Assembly: GCF_964340395.1 (NCBI RefSeq)
Contig: NC_135571.1
Span: 7,477,953 to 7,517,952 of the forward strand
Direction: 5' to 3'
Origin: Glandiceps talaboti
Taxonomy: Eukaryota; Hemichordata; Enteropneusta; Spengelidae
Length of the DNA stretch: 40,000 bases
The notes beneath the pieces were generated by a model, which worked only from the letters and a program-made list of their open reading frames with translations, was not told the DNA's origin and ran no database searches. The stretch's first letter is position 1, and each line of letters begins with the position of its first letter. The translations under genes and the position numbers were made by a program. Shown here piece by piece: positions 1 to 12,521 of the stretch.

Positions 1-89
1 CTCACTGGCGTGAAAATCTGTGCTAGATAATTTTGTGAATACATACACCTTGTATTAAGAGTACACCTTGCAGCAGTTTTTTTTCTCAG

Positions 90-224
90 AATGTCTACAG
101 TGCATGTGATGTTAACGACTTTCATTGCAAAGGACATGGAAAATATATCAAGAGAAATTATATGGATGACATACAGTCAAATTACTTATTCATCTATTTT
201 TCCATAACCAAGTCTATTGCATGA
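90..224 (+). pseudogene. Possible decayed LDLa/EGF-like exon fragment
   Basis: A pyrimidine-rich acceptor (T-run then CTCAG, AG at 88-89) is followed by 44 open codons to a TGA. In phase 0 the reading includes ACDVNDFHCKGHGKYI followed by KRNYMDDI. The spacing C-x4-F-x-C-x5-[Y]-I-x4-[M]-D-D fits the start of an LDL-receptor class A repeat if the third and fourth cysteines have become Tyr and Met; an EGF-like reading (C-x6-C with GHGK) is also possible. No good donor is seen before the stop and the cysteine pattern is incomplete, so if this was ever an exon it is probably dead. Chance similarity is quite possible. Confidence 0.15.
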
Positions 225-570
225 ATAATTTCTTGAATATTTTATTGATTTCGCATCGTATTTCAGGATACGACATTTCAAATAAGATATATCATATTTT
301 CTCGCAATATGTTGCTAGGTGCACCTAATATGGTATACATAACGCGTGTGGTGTTACTAGGGCACTAGAGGTAACAATAAGGAACACATTCGACCGTTAA
401 ATGTGCCATAATGAAGACATATTCCTCGATCTTTACTATTTCCTTGCAATTTATCTCGGATTATCCATGTCACGTGTTCTGAATAGTCTAACGTGATAAT
501 CACAAGTCACCTGTCATGATAGAACTAAATTGGATTATATAGTTACATATCTAGAATATAAAAAAGGACA
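225..570. other. AT-rich stretch, no gene seen
   Basis: No open frame, splice-bounded exon or repeat can be supported here; it leads into the compound microsatellite. Confidence 0.5.
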
Positions 571-721
571 CATGCATGCATACATACATATATACATACA
601 TACATACATACATACATACATACATACATACATACATACATACATACATACATACATACATACATACATACATGCATGCATGCATGCATGCATGCACGCA
701 CGCACGCACGCATGCACACAC

Positions 722-756
<35 letters not shown>

Positions 757-890
757 TACATACATACATACATACATACATACATACATACATACATGTA
801 TGTATGTATGTATGTATGTATGTATGTATGTATGTATGTATGTATGTATGTGTGTCTGTGTCTGTGTCTGTGTCTGTGTCTGTGTCTGTC
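571..890. repeat. Compound tetranucleotide microsatellite
   Basis: The blocks in order are (CATA)n 581-672, (CATG)n and (CACG)n 673-712, a short CA run, (CAGA)n 723-754, (CATA)n 754-796, (TGTA)n 797-850 and (TGTGTC)n to about 888. The CATA to TGTA switch is a strand inversion and gives a perfect 86-nt palindrome at 754-839. Long open frames on both strands here are products of the repeat and are not genes. Confidence 0.97.
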
Positions 891-1355
891 CGATGGATGG
901 ATGGAGGCTAAGAAACCCCGGTATGAGGCCTAGCATCTAAGAGGCCAGCTGTCACAAGTCGTCTTGCTGATCTTATCATAGATCAGTGCATGTGAACTCT
1001 CAAGAGAGTAATGCGTCACAAAACTCTTGTCTGCAAAATGTATAACAAACACAACTTGTTAACTTACTGGCTATAATTCACATGAATCTCTCGTGACAAC
1101 TTGTCAACTTTGTTTGACCTCTCTCCAGACGCAGATTAATAAGTTTGATTAGTATACTGACAGCTACGTGACTAATTGAAAATGTCAACACTCCCAAATT
1201 ATATAGTTCTTGTGTAGTCAACCCATAATAGCTGCCGTTCATTCATCTATCTGTGTGTTCATCTATGGCCTGACAGACAAACTGACAAATCTTGCAAGCA
1301 TAATAACTTTGAGACTGATTGTAGGCATTTGTATTGGTATGTATCTGCCATGAAA

Positions 1356-1356
<1 letters not shown>
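891..1356. other. Unique-looking AT-rich spacer
   Basis: No supportable gene, RNA or repeat is visible between the two microsatellite blocks. Confidence 0.5.
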
Positions 1357-1444
<88 letters not shown>

Positions 1445-1450
1445 TATATA
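1357..1450. repeat. (TA)n microsatellite
   Basis: About 94 bp of nearly pure TA dinucleotide, with one C interruption at 1439. Confidence 0.98.
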
Positions 1451-1498
1451 CTGTTTGTGGCCAAAACGTTTCGCTCAGTATGCCCAATCACTGTGCTA

Positions 1499-2224
<726 letters not shown>

Positions 2225-2300
2225 GAGAACGATCGGTCGCTCAGCAGTTAGCAACGTCATCTTATAGCACGAAAGTCAATCAAATCCCAGGCAAAGATGT
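2225..2300 (+). mobile_element. tRNA-derived SINE-like head
   Basis: CGCTCAGCAGTTAGC (about 2239-2253) closely resembles an RNA polymerase III A box of the TGGCNNAGTGGTTAGC type. About 35 nt later, AATCAAATCCC resembles a B box (GGTTCAAATCCC) with a weakened start. Between them, CTTATAGCACGAAAGTC fits the anticodon-arm and variable-loop spacing of a tRNA. The acceptor stem does not pair well, so this is not a functional tRNA. It is best read as the promoter head of an old tRNA-derived SINE; where the SINE body ends is not visible. Confidence 0.4.
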
Positions 2301-2381
2301 CAGTGCCTGGAGTGTCATGTCTCCGTACTCCTAACAAATCATTTGTGAAGTACTCGTATACATGTATGTCTTCCTCACCTG

Positions 2382-2418
2382 TGACGTCACTCGAACCATT
2401 TCTCCGTTGCTAGGTAAC
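2382..2418. promoter_or_regulatory. CRE plus X-box-like motif pair
   Basis: A perfect CRE, TGACGTCA, at 2382-2389 is followed 16 bp later by GTTGCTAGGTAAC (2406-2418). Its reverse complement, GTTACCTAGCAAC, fits an RFX X-box with a short spacer. CREB/ATF and RFX factors bind such sites. No promoter or transcript is evident nearby, so function is unproven. Confidence 0.25.
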
Positions 2419-2922
2419 CTCGATATCGAAGTCTGTACCAACAAAATTGCGGAAATCGGAGACAATAATATTGCGATTGTACCATTACATGCTCTTCGCT
2501 TTATTTCTTTGGATCAAAATATACGACAAGCTTAATAAATAATGACCTAATTCAAGGCGTAGTTTCCCTCCTTTTACTCTGAGGGTGCGTTTCCGTTGGC
2601 AACTAACACTTTTTGTTAATATCAAGGTGTTTTGAAATTGCCTTGAACACAGAATATAAAATAAACTGTTCTAAATATTGGAATGGTGCTATTTTCCGGT
2701 ACTTGTGGATCTATATTCCATGGTTGTGTATGTGTACGTGTAGATGCATGCACTCGGATCAGCTCTTGCAATCTTTAAGTAGCGTTTGTTTAATGTGATG
2801 TTGTCTAAAACGTGCTTTCTAGGTAATTACTTGATAACATATCTTCCTTGAATTTTAATTTGAGATGAAATTGTATATAGAATTTTGGCAAAGTTTATGA
2901 ATTACTTCTTCTATATTTACAT

Positions 2923-3017
2923 GTTATTCCCCACAGGTACTCGAATCAATCTGTATGATTTAAAATACATATTTTTTTTAAATCATACAGGTTGATTCGA
3001 GTACCTGTGTTATTCCC
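2923..3017. mobile_element. Short foldback element with 9-bp target duplication
   Basis: Two 33-nt arms (2933-2965 and 2976-3008) are inverted complements with a single mismatch (G:T in the folded strand) and a 10-nt loop. The hairpin is flanked directly by GTTATTCCC on both sides (2923-2931 and 3009-3017). The direct repeat argues for insertion by a transposase-type mechanism, and the near-perfect arms argue that it is recent. It is too small to code. A pre-miRNA is the alternative reading, but such a perfect stem with a target duplication is less typical of one. Confidence 0.65.
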
Positions 3018-4597
3018 TATAGCTCTTCTATTGAAATATACATTGAGTCAATTTCAGTAACAGTTAATGTTGTAATAATTTCCTGGCACTATCCGCAATC
3101 TTGTGTTAATGTTGATCATTCACTGATGTACAATTGTACTTAGTATACACTGAATGAGTTCTTTACGAACTCTTAATTTAATATAGCAAGTCGGAAACAA
3201 ATCTAAAATGTGCACAAATAGTAGTAGGAAGTAGATTTAGTATTTAAAGTTCAGCGGTCGTCTTATGCGCATGTGCGACAAGTGTGTGTGTTTTTGTTGA
3301 CAAATACGCCGCTTCACTTCTCGATCATTATGTAAACTCTTTTATAAAATCTCCCAAGTTCCAACTACCAAGTTCAATTAAGTTTATTTGCATTATGTCT
3401 GGGTTCACGTGTGTGTATGTGTGTGGTGGTGGTGGTGGTGGGGGGGGGGGGTTGACGTTTTTAGTAAACCATGTAAAAATCTGCTTACTACCAAGTGAGA
3501 GAGACTATAGAGTTTCAAGTAGGCGGCATGGTGTTTTTGATATCCAAAAACGGAGTTGATTTGTATTCATAATGTGATAAAATATATCATTGTATATGGT
3601 TATCCCTATCAGTGTCTGTATTTTTGTATAATGGAATTTGTAACAAACAAAAGTTGCACCAGACGATAAAATCATCTTGCCGCCTAGTTGAATCTCTTTA
3701 GTCACTCTGGTTTGGTAGTAAGTAGGAACAAACCTTGATTCTTGCTAGTATAGTTACTGCCTTGATTTACGTGGCGTGGGACCCCTGATAGACGACGGTT
3801 GTATCAGAAACATTGCTTAAGTTGGTGACGTAGGAATATCTATCATATGTTATTTCTATTCGCGCAGATCGAATAGCGAAGAAAATAACTGAATGAGACA
3901 AAAGTCACCGTGTAATGGAATCATGAGGAGTGTATAGGAAACATGGGTTGCAGGGTTCATGTGTTTAGTGTTCAAAAATGCAACCTTTAAAAAAGTATAA
4001 TACATGTAATAGAGGAAACGTCATAAAGTTATTATTAGTCTGCACTCAATATGATATAGTGCTAGTTTTCGACTGCCTGTTGTGTCAGTTCTCAATGCAA
4101 TTGTTGGTGATATTCCTTCATTTTGTTTTCCTGCTAAAATACAGCGTACAATGTAACTACCGGCTTAGATTTCTTTGGCAAAATGCTGCGTCCACAAACT
4201 CTCGCATTTTCAAAGTTGAACATCATTTTTGTTTCCTTTGTTGGTATTAACAAATATTTATTAACACATTTTCCAGGGTTTGAATTAATATCTTATTAAA
4301 ACGTTGCTTTTCATTCTTAATTTGTATATTTCATTTCATCATTTGTGGAGTGGGAAATGGTCCGAGTCGACAGAGATACGAATGTCATAAAATAAGATTT
4401 TCAATTATTGATTTTAGATTAATTTTTTGTTTTTCTGTTTTGCTGAATACAGTGCTTCCCGTTAGTAGTAATGGCAAAAAATTAATATAATTTCCTTTGC
4501 GTTTCAAGACACTATATGCAGTATTACTATAAAACTATCTTGATAAATATGAAATATTCGTATAAACAAATTCGTTATGAAGCATTGTAGATAACAT
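3018..4597. other. AT-rich spacer, no gene seen
   Basis: The open frames here (for example 3284-3559 and 3978-4250) have no splice support, and the first runs through a GGT/G run. An NRF1-like TGCGCATGTGCG lies at 3266-3277. Nothing else can be supported. Confidence 0.45.
3424..3451 (+). repeat. (GGT)n plus 12-G run
   Basis: GGT repeats run into an uninterrupted G tract. The strand could form a G-quadruplex. The same kind of tract is seen at 13797-13806 and 20892-20904. Confidence 0.9.
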
Positions 4598-4618
4598 CGC
4601 GCGCGCGTGCGTGCGTGC

Positions 4619-4657
<39 letters not shown>
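4598..4657. repeat. (CG)n/(TGCG)n/(GT)n alternating repeat
   Basis: About 60 bp of perfectly alternating purine-pyrimidine sequence, graded from CG to GT. This is a classic Z-DNA-prone tract and is unusual here because it keeps a run of pure CpG. Confidence 0.95.
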
Positions 4658-4658
<1 letters not shown>

Positions 4659-4786
4659 TTGTTTGTCATGACAGTATTTATTGTCGAGAATTTTCCATAA
4701 ACAAAGGCGGATAACAATGGTTTAAAAATATTCATTACCCCAAGCAAATGACGTATATACTTAAAAGTTGAAGTGCGATTGATACC

Positions 4787-5150
4787 TAGATATTATTCCT
4801 CATTATTTTTCTTCGTTCAGCTAAGGAAAATATGAGTGACCTAAGGGGCCTTGACACTACGAGTCGCAAGGCGAGTAACGATAAATGGTTAAGTCGGGAG
4901 TATTTTCCGGTTGAATAAAAAAAATATTGGGGAATGCTATAATTATACCTCCTCAAGGATAATTTATGAAAAAATCGGGCAAAAAATCCGAACGTTTTGA
5001 CTCATGTTTCGAGCACCGCAAAACCAGTGACGTAGACACGGATTTCTGTGACGTAGAACGACGAAGGTGTACAATCCGTATTTCCTGTTGAAAGGACATA
5101 ATTTGGCTTGTGTTTGGTGTAATGATGAAAGTTCGGATTTGTGTTCAATT
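4787..5150 (-). mobile_element. Interspersed repeat family 1, copy A
   Basis: Read on the minus strand, this copy shares ordered blocks with copies B (12522-13281) and C (29945-30250): ACAAGCCAA, GGATTGTA, CTACGTCAC, a TTTGAGTC-like or TCGAAA-ATGAGTC block, CCAATATT, GCGACTCGTAGTG, CCCCTTAGGTCA and GCTGAACGAAGAAAAAT. The last 160 bp are themselves a foldback: the outer blocks near TATTATTCC...CTTCGTTCAGC pair with ...AATATTGGGGAATG. No coding capacity is seen, so it is a non-autonomous element. Where the unmatched end stops is approximate. Confidence 0.7.
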
Positions 5151-5928
5151 TCGGCGAGTGTATGCGAGCATGCATACGTAGACTATTCCATAATGTTATC
5201 AAAGAGGCGATTATTTAGTGTGAGAAAAGAAGTCATCGCGAATTCTATTTACGGCTCTAGTTCAAGGTTGTTTCTATATACGTAATTATGGCTGTCATAC
5301 TGTAACTGCCTTGAGTGAACCAGAATAACTAATTTTCCAGAAGCAATTTGAGAAAATCTGATTACGATAAACACTCAGTGCATCTTCATTCGGAAGCTAA
5401 CCATAAATGAAGACCCTCCTTCTGGGTGAGTTACAGTGTATGTCCGATCTTCTGACTGCACGCGGTATATCACGCCTCTTACAAATTACTTGTAAGCTCA
5501 CATACGAAATACATACTAAAAGACTGTACCCTAACGTATATCTGTAATTCATGAGTACCAAATCAATTTCAAGGTGTATTGCTAATTTACGACTACTTTG
5601 CACTTGACTCCAAACCATGATATCTACCAACCTTAAAAAAGTAGGTCACAGAAATAATCAGAAATATCACCATGGTGACACCCGCTCTATAATTTATCAC
5701 TTGTGTAATTCTATATACTAATGTCCCCGTTCATATTAGATATTAATATTGTTCTTAAAATATAGCCTATTTCTAAGAAAATGTATTTAAATTTATTATC
5801 AAATTTTCGAATATTTCTATGAAACGTAATAACAGTGATAACGGATTATTAATTCGTATTTCTAATTTTAAAGAAAACGCTTCTTCTCTTAATTCTATTT
5901 TCATTCATCTCTCCGTTTTTTGGATTCA
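5151..5928. other. Spacer with only weak exon-like signals
   Basis: A good acceptor (TAATTTTCCAG) near 5337 is followed by about 22 open codons to a TGA near 5407. An X-box-like ATCACCATGGTGAC lies near 5666-5679. Neither is enough to call a gene. Confidence 0.4.
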
Positions 5929-5981
<53 letters not shown>

Positions 5982-6144
5982 GTCTGTCTGTCTGTGTCTG
6001 TCTCCATGTCTGTCCCCGTCCGTCCGTCCGTCCTTCCGTCCGTCCGTCCGTCCTCCGTAAGTCTGTCTGTCTGTCTGTCTGTCTGTCTGCCTGCCTATGT
6101 GTATGTCTGCCTGCCTGTCTGTCTATCCGTCCGTCCGTCTGTCC
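5929..6144. repeat. (CTGT)n/(CCGT)n/(CTGC)n compound microsatellite
   Basis: Tetranucleotide blocks CTGT (5929-6010), CCGT (6016-6056) and CTGT/CTGC/CCGT (6060-6144). The 225-codon and 211-codon open frames across this and the next array are repeat artefacts rich in Ser, Val, Cys and Leu. Confidence 0.97.
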
Positions 6145-6271
6145 AGCTAGCTGTTATTTTCAAGTTGCTGAGCACACAAGCTGCAACTCCATTCCACTTA
6201 ACACACTTCCTGGTACACTCATTAACCAATATCCTTTGCTTTCTCTGTCGGTTACTCTATCTTTGTCACTC

Positions 6272-6302
<31 letters not shown>

Positions 6303-6335
6303 GTGTGTGTGTATGCATGTATGTATGTATGTATG

Positions 6336-6367
<32 letters not shown>

Positions 6368-6474
6368 TGTATGCATGTATGCATGCATGCATGCATGCAT
6401 GTATGTATGTATGTATGTATGTATGTATGTATGTATGTATGTATGTATGTATGTATGTATGTATGTATGTATGT
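6272..6474. repeat. (GT)n then (ATGT)n/(ATGC)n microsatellite
   Basis: A GT run at 6272-6312 passes into about 160 bp of ATGT with an internal (ATGC)n block at 6372-6401. Confidence 0.97.
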
Positions 6475-6671
6475 CTTTGTATCAGCCTGTCTCTGACTCT
6501 GTCCATCTGTCTGTAGTGAAGTTTGGGTTCATGATGTGTACATTATTGGAAGGACGATTATACGTTGCAGTCGTCGTAGTAAACAGAATTCGCAGAAGTA
6601 AAATTTATCGAAGTTACTGCAATGATTAGAATACGTTCTTTTCAAGTCCTTAAAATTCACAAAGATCGACA

Positions 6672-6683
6672 TTTTGGCGCCAA
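6672..6683. promoter_or_regulatory. Palindromic E2F-like site
   Basis: TTTTGGCGCCAA matches the E2F/DP consensus TTTSGCGC on both strands. It lies 66 bp upstream of the ATG of the small frame at 6749. A 12-bp match can arise by chance in 40 kb. Confidence 0.2.
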
Positions 6684-6748
6684 TTTACCGAATTGCTCAC
6701 ACTTGTTTATGTTGAAATCGTGATTGCTTGTCTGTAACTGAGAGATAT

Positions 6749-6982
6749 ATGAAAGAAATGATACAAAAGAGAACATTTGGCGACACAAATTGTGAAATTT
6801 TTGTTGAATTCAGAAGCCCTTTGAGATTCACACACGCATCACTAATCAAAACTCCGAGGAGTGATCCCACGATCGATGCGATAATTGCTGTCCATGGCAT
6901 ATACAGTTGGCAATCACTTCGGGATGCAATTTACCAATTAGGAACTTCACGTTATATATTTGTGAAGAGGTTATTTGTGTAG
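6749..6982 (+). CDS. Hypothetical 77-codon reading frame, unproven
   Basis: ATG at 6749 to TAG at 6980-6982. The predicted product is mixed and charged, beginning MKEMIQKRTFGDTNCEIFVE, and has no low-complexity bias, so it looks more protein-like than most frames here. No family is recognised and no signal peptide or membrane segment is seen. The opposite strand is also open (6697-6900) and would encode a hydrophobic product, so the strand is uncertain. An E2F-like motif lies just upstream. It could be an exon, a decayed gene or chance. Confidence 0.2.
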   Translation: MKEMIQKRTFGDTNCEIFVEFRSPLRFTHASLIKTPRSDPTIDAIIAVHGIYSWQSLRDAIYQLGTSRYIFVKRLFV

Positions 6983-7522
6983 AGTTCGATCGTTTAAGTC
7001 GAAGAGTTACATGCGGTTTCCACTTCCTTGCACACTTTCAATAGTACAATCTCGTAGCAAATGTGTCAATGCATCATGATGGATTCATGTCTCCCTGGGT
7101 TTAATTTCTTGTTATCAATAAGTAAAATGTTGATCAGAAATTCAATCAAGTTAAATAATAGACTAAGTTCAAACAGAAGCCCGCCATTCAATTATACCAC
7201 GTGTACAGAAATACATCATCGTCACTTCGAACATGAAGTAGCAGTCGTGTTCTTTCATATTATTGCACGTTTGATCGATAGATCGACTGACCTAGAAAAT
7301 CTAGATCGCTTACTCAGAAGAAAAGGGCCGATTTTGTTCCTTCTTTCTCCATGGCACCACTACCATTTCAATTAAAGCCTGAACAGTGTGTATAACCTCA
7401 CCAAGGTGACCTTCAGTTGCCAGGTAATACTTAAAGACCATACATTGTATATTAGCCTTGTGCATTTGATCGACTACCGTGTGAATGTAGCAGGACGGAC
7501 GTGATGACACTTTCAACACTTT
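6983..7522. other. Spacer with overlapping open frames, not called
   Basis: A 104-codon frame (7061-7375, +) and a 69-codon frame (7310-7519, -) overlap tail to tail. Neither has recognisable motifs or clear splice signals. Confidence 0.35.
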
Positions 7523-7767
<245 letters not shown>

Positions 7768-7947
7768 ACAGTCAGTCAGTCAGTCAGTCAGTCAGTCAGT
7801 CAGTCAGTCAGTCACTCCGTCAGTCGGTCACTCAGTCACTCACTCAGTCAGTCACTCACTCACTCACTCACCCACCCACTCACTCACTCACTCACTCACT
7901 CACTCACTCACTCACTCACTCACTCACTCACTCACTCACTCACTCAG
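7768..7947. repeat. (CAGT)n to (CACT)n microsatellite
   Basis: Tetranucleotide repeat that shifts from CAGT to CACT around 7850. It is contiguous with the CAGA/GATA array, making a single tract of about 425 bp. Confidence 0.96.
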
Positions 7948-8464
7948 TCCGACTGATACATATTGTATATACCATTTGAAATAATATCAAGTGAAAGATC
8001 TAGAGTCATCAAAATATGAATAAATATGAATATGTAAACATTCGATTTGTCATCAAAGCAATAACACAAGTCTCAATACCTTATTCAAGTAATGTTACAA
8101 GCTACATTTTGAAATATTCCTTATTATATTTGGACCATATGTATGCAACGTCTGATGTTATATCTTTACCATTTTCGAAACAAAGAAGTTGCCGTATCTA
8201 CTTTCCAGGCAATATTTGTTAAAATGTAACTTTTTGATATTTTGATTGTGTATGTAAGATAAATCATCAGGGTCATTGTGTTCTAACGATTACATATTAA
8301 TTCCACATAAGTGGAACAAATTATACCTAATAAGATTAATACAAGGCTATGGGAACACTTTCCCAACGTCGTTCAGAAACATTTTCCGTAAACAAACTCA
8401 TTATAAATAAAATAGCTTATTCAACGCGTCCCCTTGGTAACTAGCGATTCCATTTTCCTCGCAG
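7948..8464. other. AT-rich spacer, no gene seen
   Basis: Ends at a good splice acceptor (CATTTTCCTCGCAG, AG at 8463-8464) that precedes the next entry. No other feature is supported. Confidence 0.45.
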
Positions 8465-8903
8465 GTGGGAACAGGTTGTCATGTTAATGCTTCACATTTT
8501 GCAGAATTGTTGGCCGGTCCGTGTGTTGACACAAATTGATAGATATTGTAAGCGAGGTAGTTCGACTTCACAGTTGATACTGTATATGTATCCAGCCATT
8601 CTGAAGTGGCTGTTGTGTTATCGGTTACTTGTGTATGAGTCGTCACATTGGTTTACATGTGGCATAGATGTGTCTAACAGCACGTCACCACTACGTCTGA
8701 CAGCTCGCACCTCTCCAAGCATTGCATCTTGTACTCGCGGGATTGATTCACCTCCGCCGTACTTCGTAGAGACGAGTATCTCCGTGTCGTACTTAATGCA
8801 TAAAGCTCATAATCATCTGGAGGTAGTAAACTTCGAAGTTGATGCAGAACAAATCTGTAAAGTAACCAGCAAAAATCTTAACATTCAAGAAATATATTTC
8901 TGA
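8465..8903 (+). CDS. Possible exon, hypothetical protein
   Basis: A strong pyrimidine-tract acceptor ends at 8464. The frame is then open for about 146 codons to a TGA at 8901-8903, with an internal ATG at 8481. The segment is richer in CpG and GC than its surroundings (8640-8790). A possible donor, GAG|GTAGTA, lies near 8821, so it could be an internal or a terminal exon. The product starts WEQVVMLMLHILQNCWPVRV and has a hydrophobic stretch near codons 30-50; no domain is recognised. The minus strand is also open in two frames over 8685-8863 behind a TTACTTTACAG acceptor, so the sense strand is not certain. Confidence 0.3.
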
Positions 8904-9718
<815 letters not shown>

Positions 9719-10024
9719 GTCCCGTGCCTCTCTGCGTGTCCCCGTCTTGTTTAATCGCTGTCTTTGTTTATCTTTATCTCATACGTTCTTCCCATGTGCC
9801 CCGATCTCCATCTCTCTCCTTGCCTCTTTATCCAACAGACTATCTTAAATTTACCAACACATGTTAATCATTAACTAGCTGGTAATTGTTCACGGTCGCA
9901 TGTGACAAATTGTCTATTAGGTTGAATTTTATTTTCCTATTTAGGATATATTTGATGTTTCATCAGTCAATTTGTTACCCTTCTGACGCTTCCTACTCAA
10001 TTGCTTTGTATACATAACATTCTA

Positions 10025-10248
10025 TTCACTCACTCACTCACTCACTCACTCACGCCCCCTCCCTCCCTTCCCCCTCCTTCGCTCACCTACTCACTCACTC
10101 ATTCACTCACTCACTCACTCACTCACTCACTCGCTCGCTCGCTCTCTCTCTCGCTCGCTCGCTCGCTCGCTCACTCACTCACTCACTCACTCACTCACTC
10201 ACTCACTCACTCACTCACTCACTCACTCACTCACTCACTCACTCACTC
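10025..10248. repeat. (CACT)n/(CGCT)n microsatellite
   Basis: CACT blocks at 10025-10052 and 10090-10130, then CGCT/CTCT at 10131-10170 and CACT again to 10248. It is the same CACT motif as the array at 7850-7947. Confidence 0.96.
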
Positions 10249-11147
<899 letters not shown>

Positions 11148-12521
11148 ACGATAGACCCCCCCCACACACACATAAACACACACCCAAAGGGTTGCACCGC
11201 CGGTGGATTGTCGACTAAATGGAATAATATTTGATGGCTGTTTCAGACAAACAACTATCTATCACATCCTGCGTCGCCAAATGCAACTCGCTGTAATTAA
11301 TACTATACGGTGTCAAATAACGTTTCGTTAAGGTACTGTTTGAACCTACAGACGACTGAATAACATTTCAATAACCCCCAATGAAGTTAGATGAGTGAAA
11401 CTGCCCTACAGGGAATAACGATGTCGAGTACTTAGCGATAGCGAGTTGATTTGTGTAGAACCATCTTCCACAGAAATTATGTGCCGTAGGTGTGTTTTCG
11501 TAAGAGATAAAAACGGTATAAAATTAACTCAAGCTCTGCACGATTTGTATAATTTGTATATTTGCGAGGAATTGCAAAGGTTACGGCCTCTTGTTTGTCT
11601 ACAACTGAGGTAAAACGCCTCCTAGGCGCATGATTTTTTGGTTAATATAACACATAATACATTGGTGGGTCAGTTCATAATGTATTGTTTCATCCGAGAA
11701 GCATACACAACTTTGTATTATGTTCAATCCGATGAAGTTGGAAAAACATATTTGTGTTTTATCGTCAGATATATCAGCAACTCTTATGAATCAATAAAAA
11801 GTAAAAACTAAACAACTCTATCTGGAAAAATTGCAGTTTTGGTCACCATTAAAGTTATGGAAACCCATCTGTTGGTGATGTTAATTTAAGTTACATGTTA
11901 GTCGTGATATAAGATTTATCTGAAACGTGACTATTGCTTCGAACAACCTAAGGAGTTCCCTCTGATGATGTCATGACCTACGGCGTTTATCCACTAAAAC
12001 AGTCTCATGGTTGTCTGCCTAAGGCAGCTCAATATATATATATATATATATATCCGCGTATTTCAATAGAAACAAGACGGCGGATAAAAATCCCTTTCAA
12101 AGTCCTATAATTTGCTGTACTGTAATTAGTTAGATACAGTGATCATAAATAATTTCATTTTGCACCAAAAAATAGTAGCTCACCAAAGCTTTCGCCATGT
12201 GTTATGATCGTAGGCTGAACATTTGCACAAATGGGCTTTCATTATTCTAATGGACACAATTAGTTACATACAATATTGAAATGTGTATACTATTTACACC
12301 ATCTCAATATGATAAACCAACTGATATTACGAATGAGGAACACAGTGTTTTTTACCAATGAGAATCGATGCGATTGTTGCAATTTTTCTTTAGGGAACTG
12401 AACGTCCGTATTTCCGATCAATGGAAAAAAGATAAAGGGATCAAAAAAAATTCCCAAGGTCCATCATTTGTGCTGCCTCTTCTGCAAACAGTAGATTACA
12501 ATATCTACAATATACAATATC
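11148..12521. other. Spacer, no gene seen
   Basis: A TTTCAG acceptor near 11246 is followed by short open frames only. A 20-bp TA run lies at 12032-12052. No gene is supported. Confidence 0.45.

Noticed and set aside
723-840. Regularly spaced repeats that could suggest a CRISPR array
   Set aside because: There are no unique spacers; the tract is a simple tetranucleotide repeat in eukaryotic DNA.
530-940. Overlapping 80-136 codon open frames on both strands
   Set aside because: They are translations of CATA/CAGA/TGTA repeats (Tyr-Ile-His-Thr and Cys-Met-Tyr-Val patterns) and have no independent coding signal.
5819-6629. 225- and 211-codon frames, the longest in the window
   Set aside because: Almost entirely microsatellite translation; the short unique ends do not support a gene.
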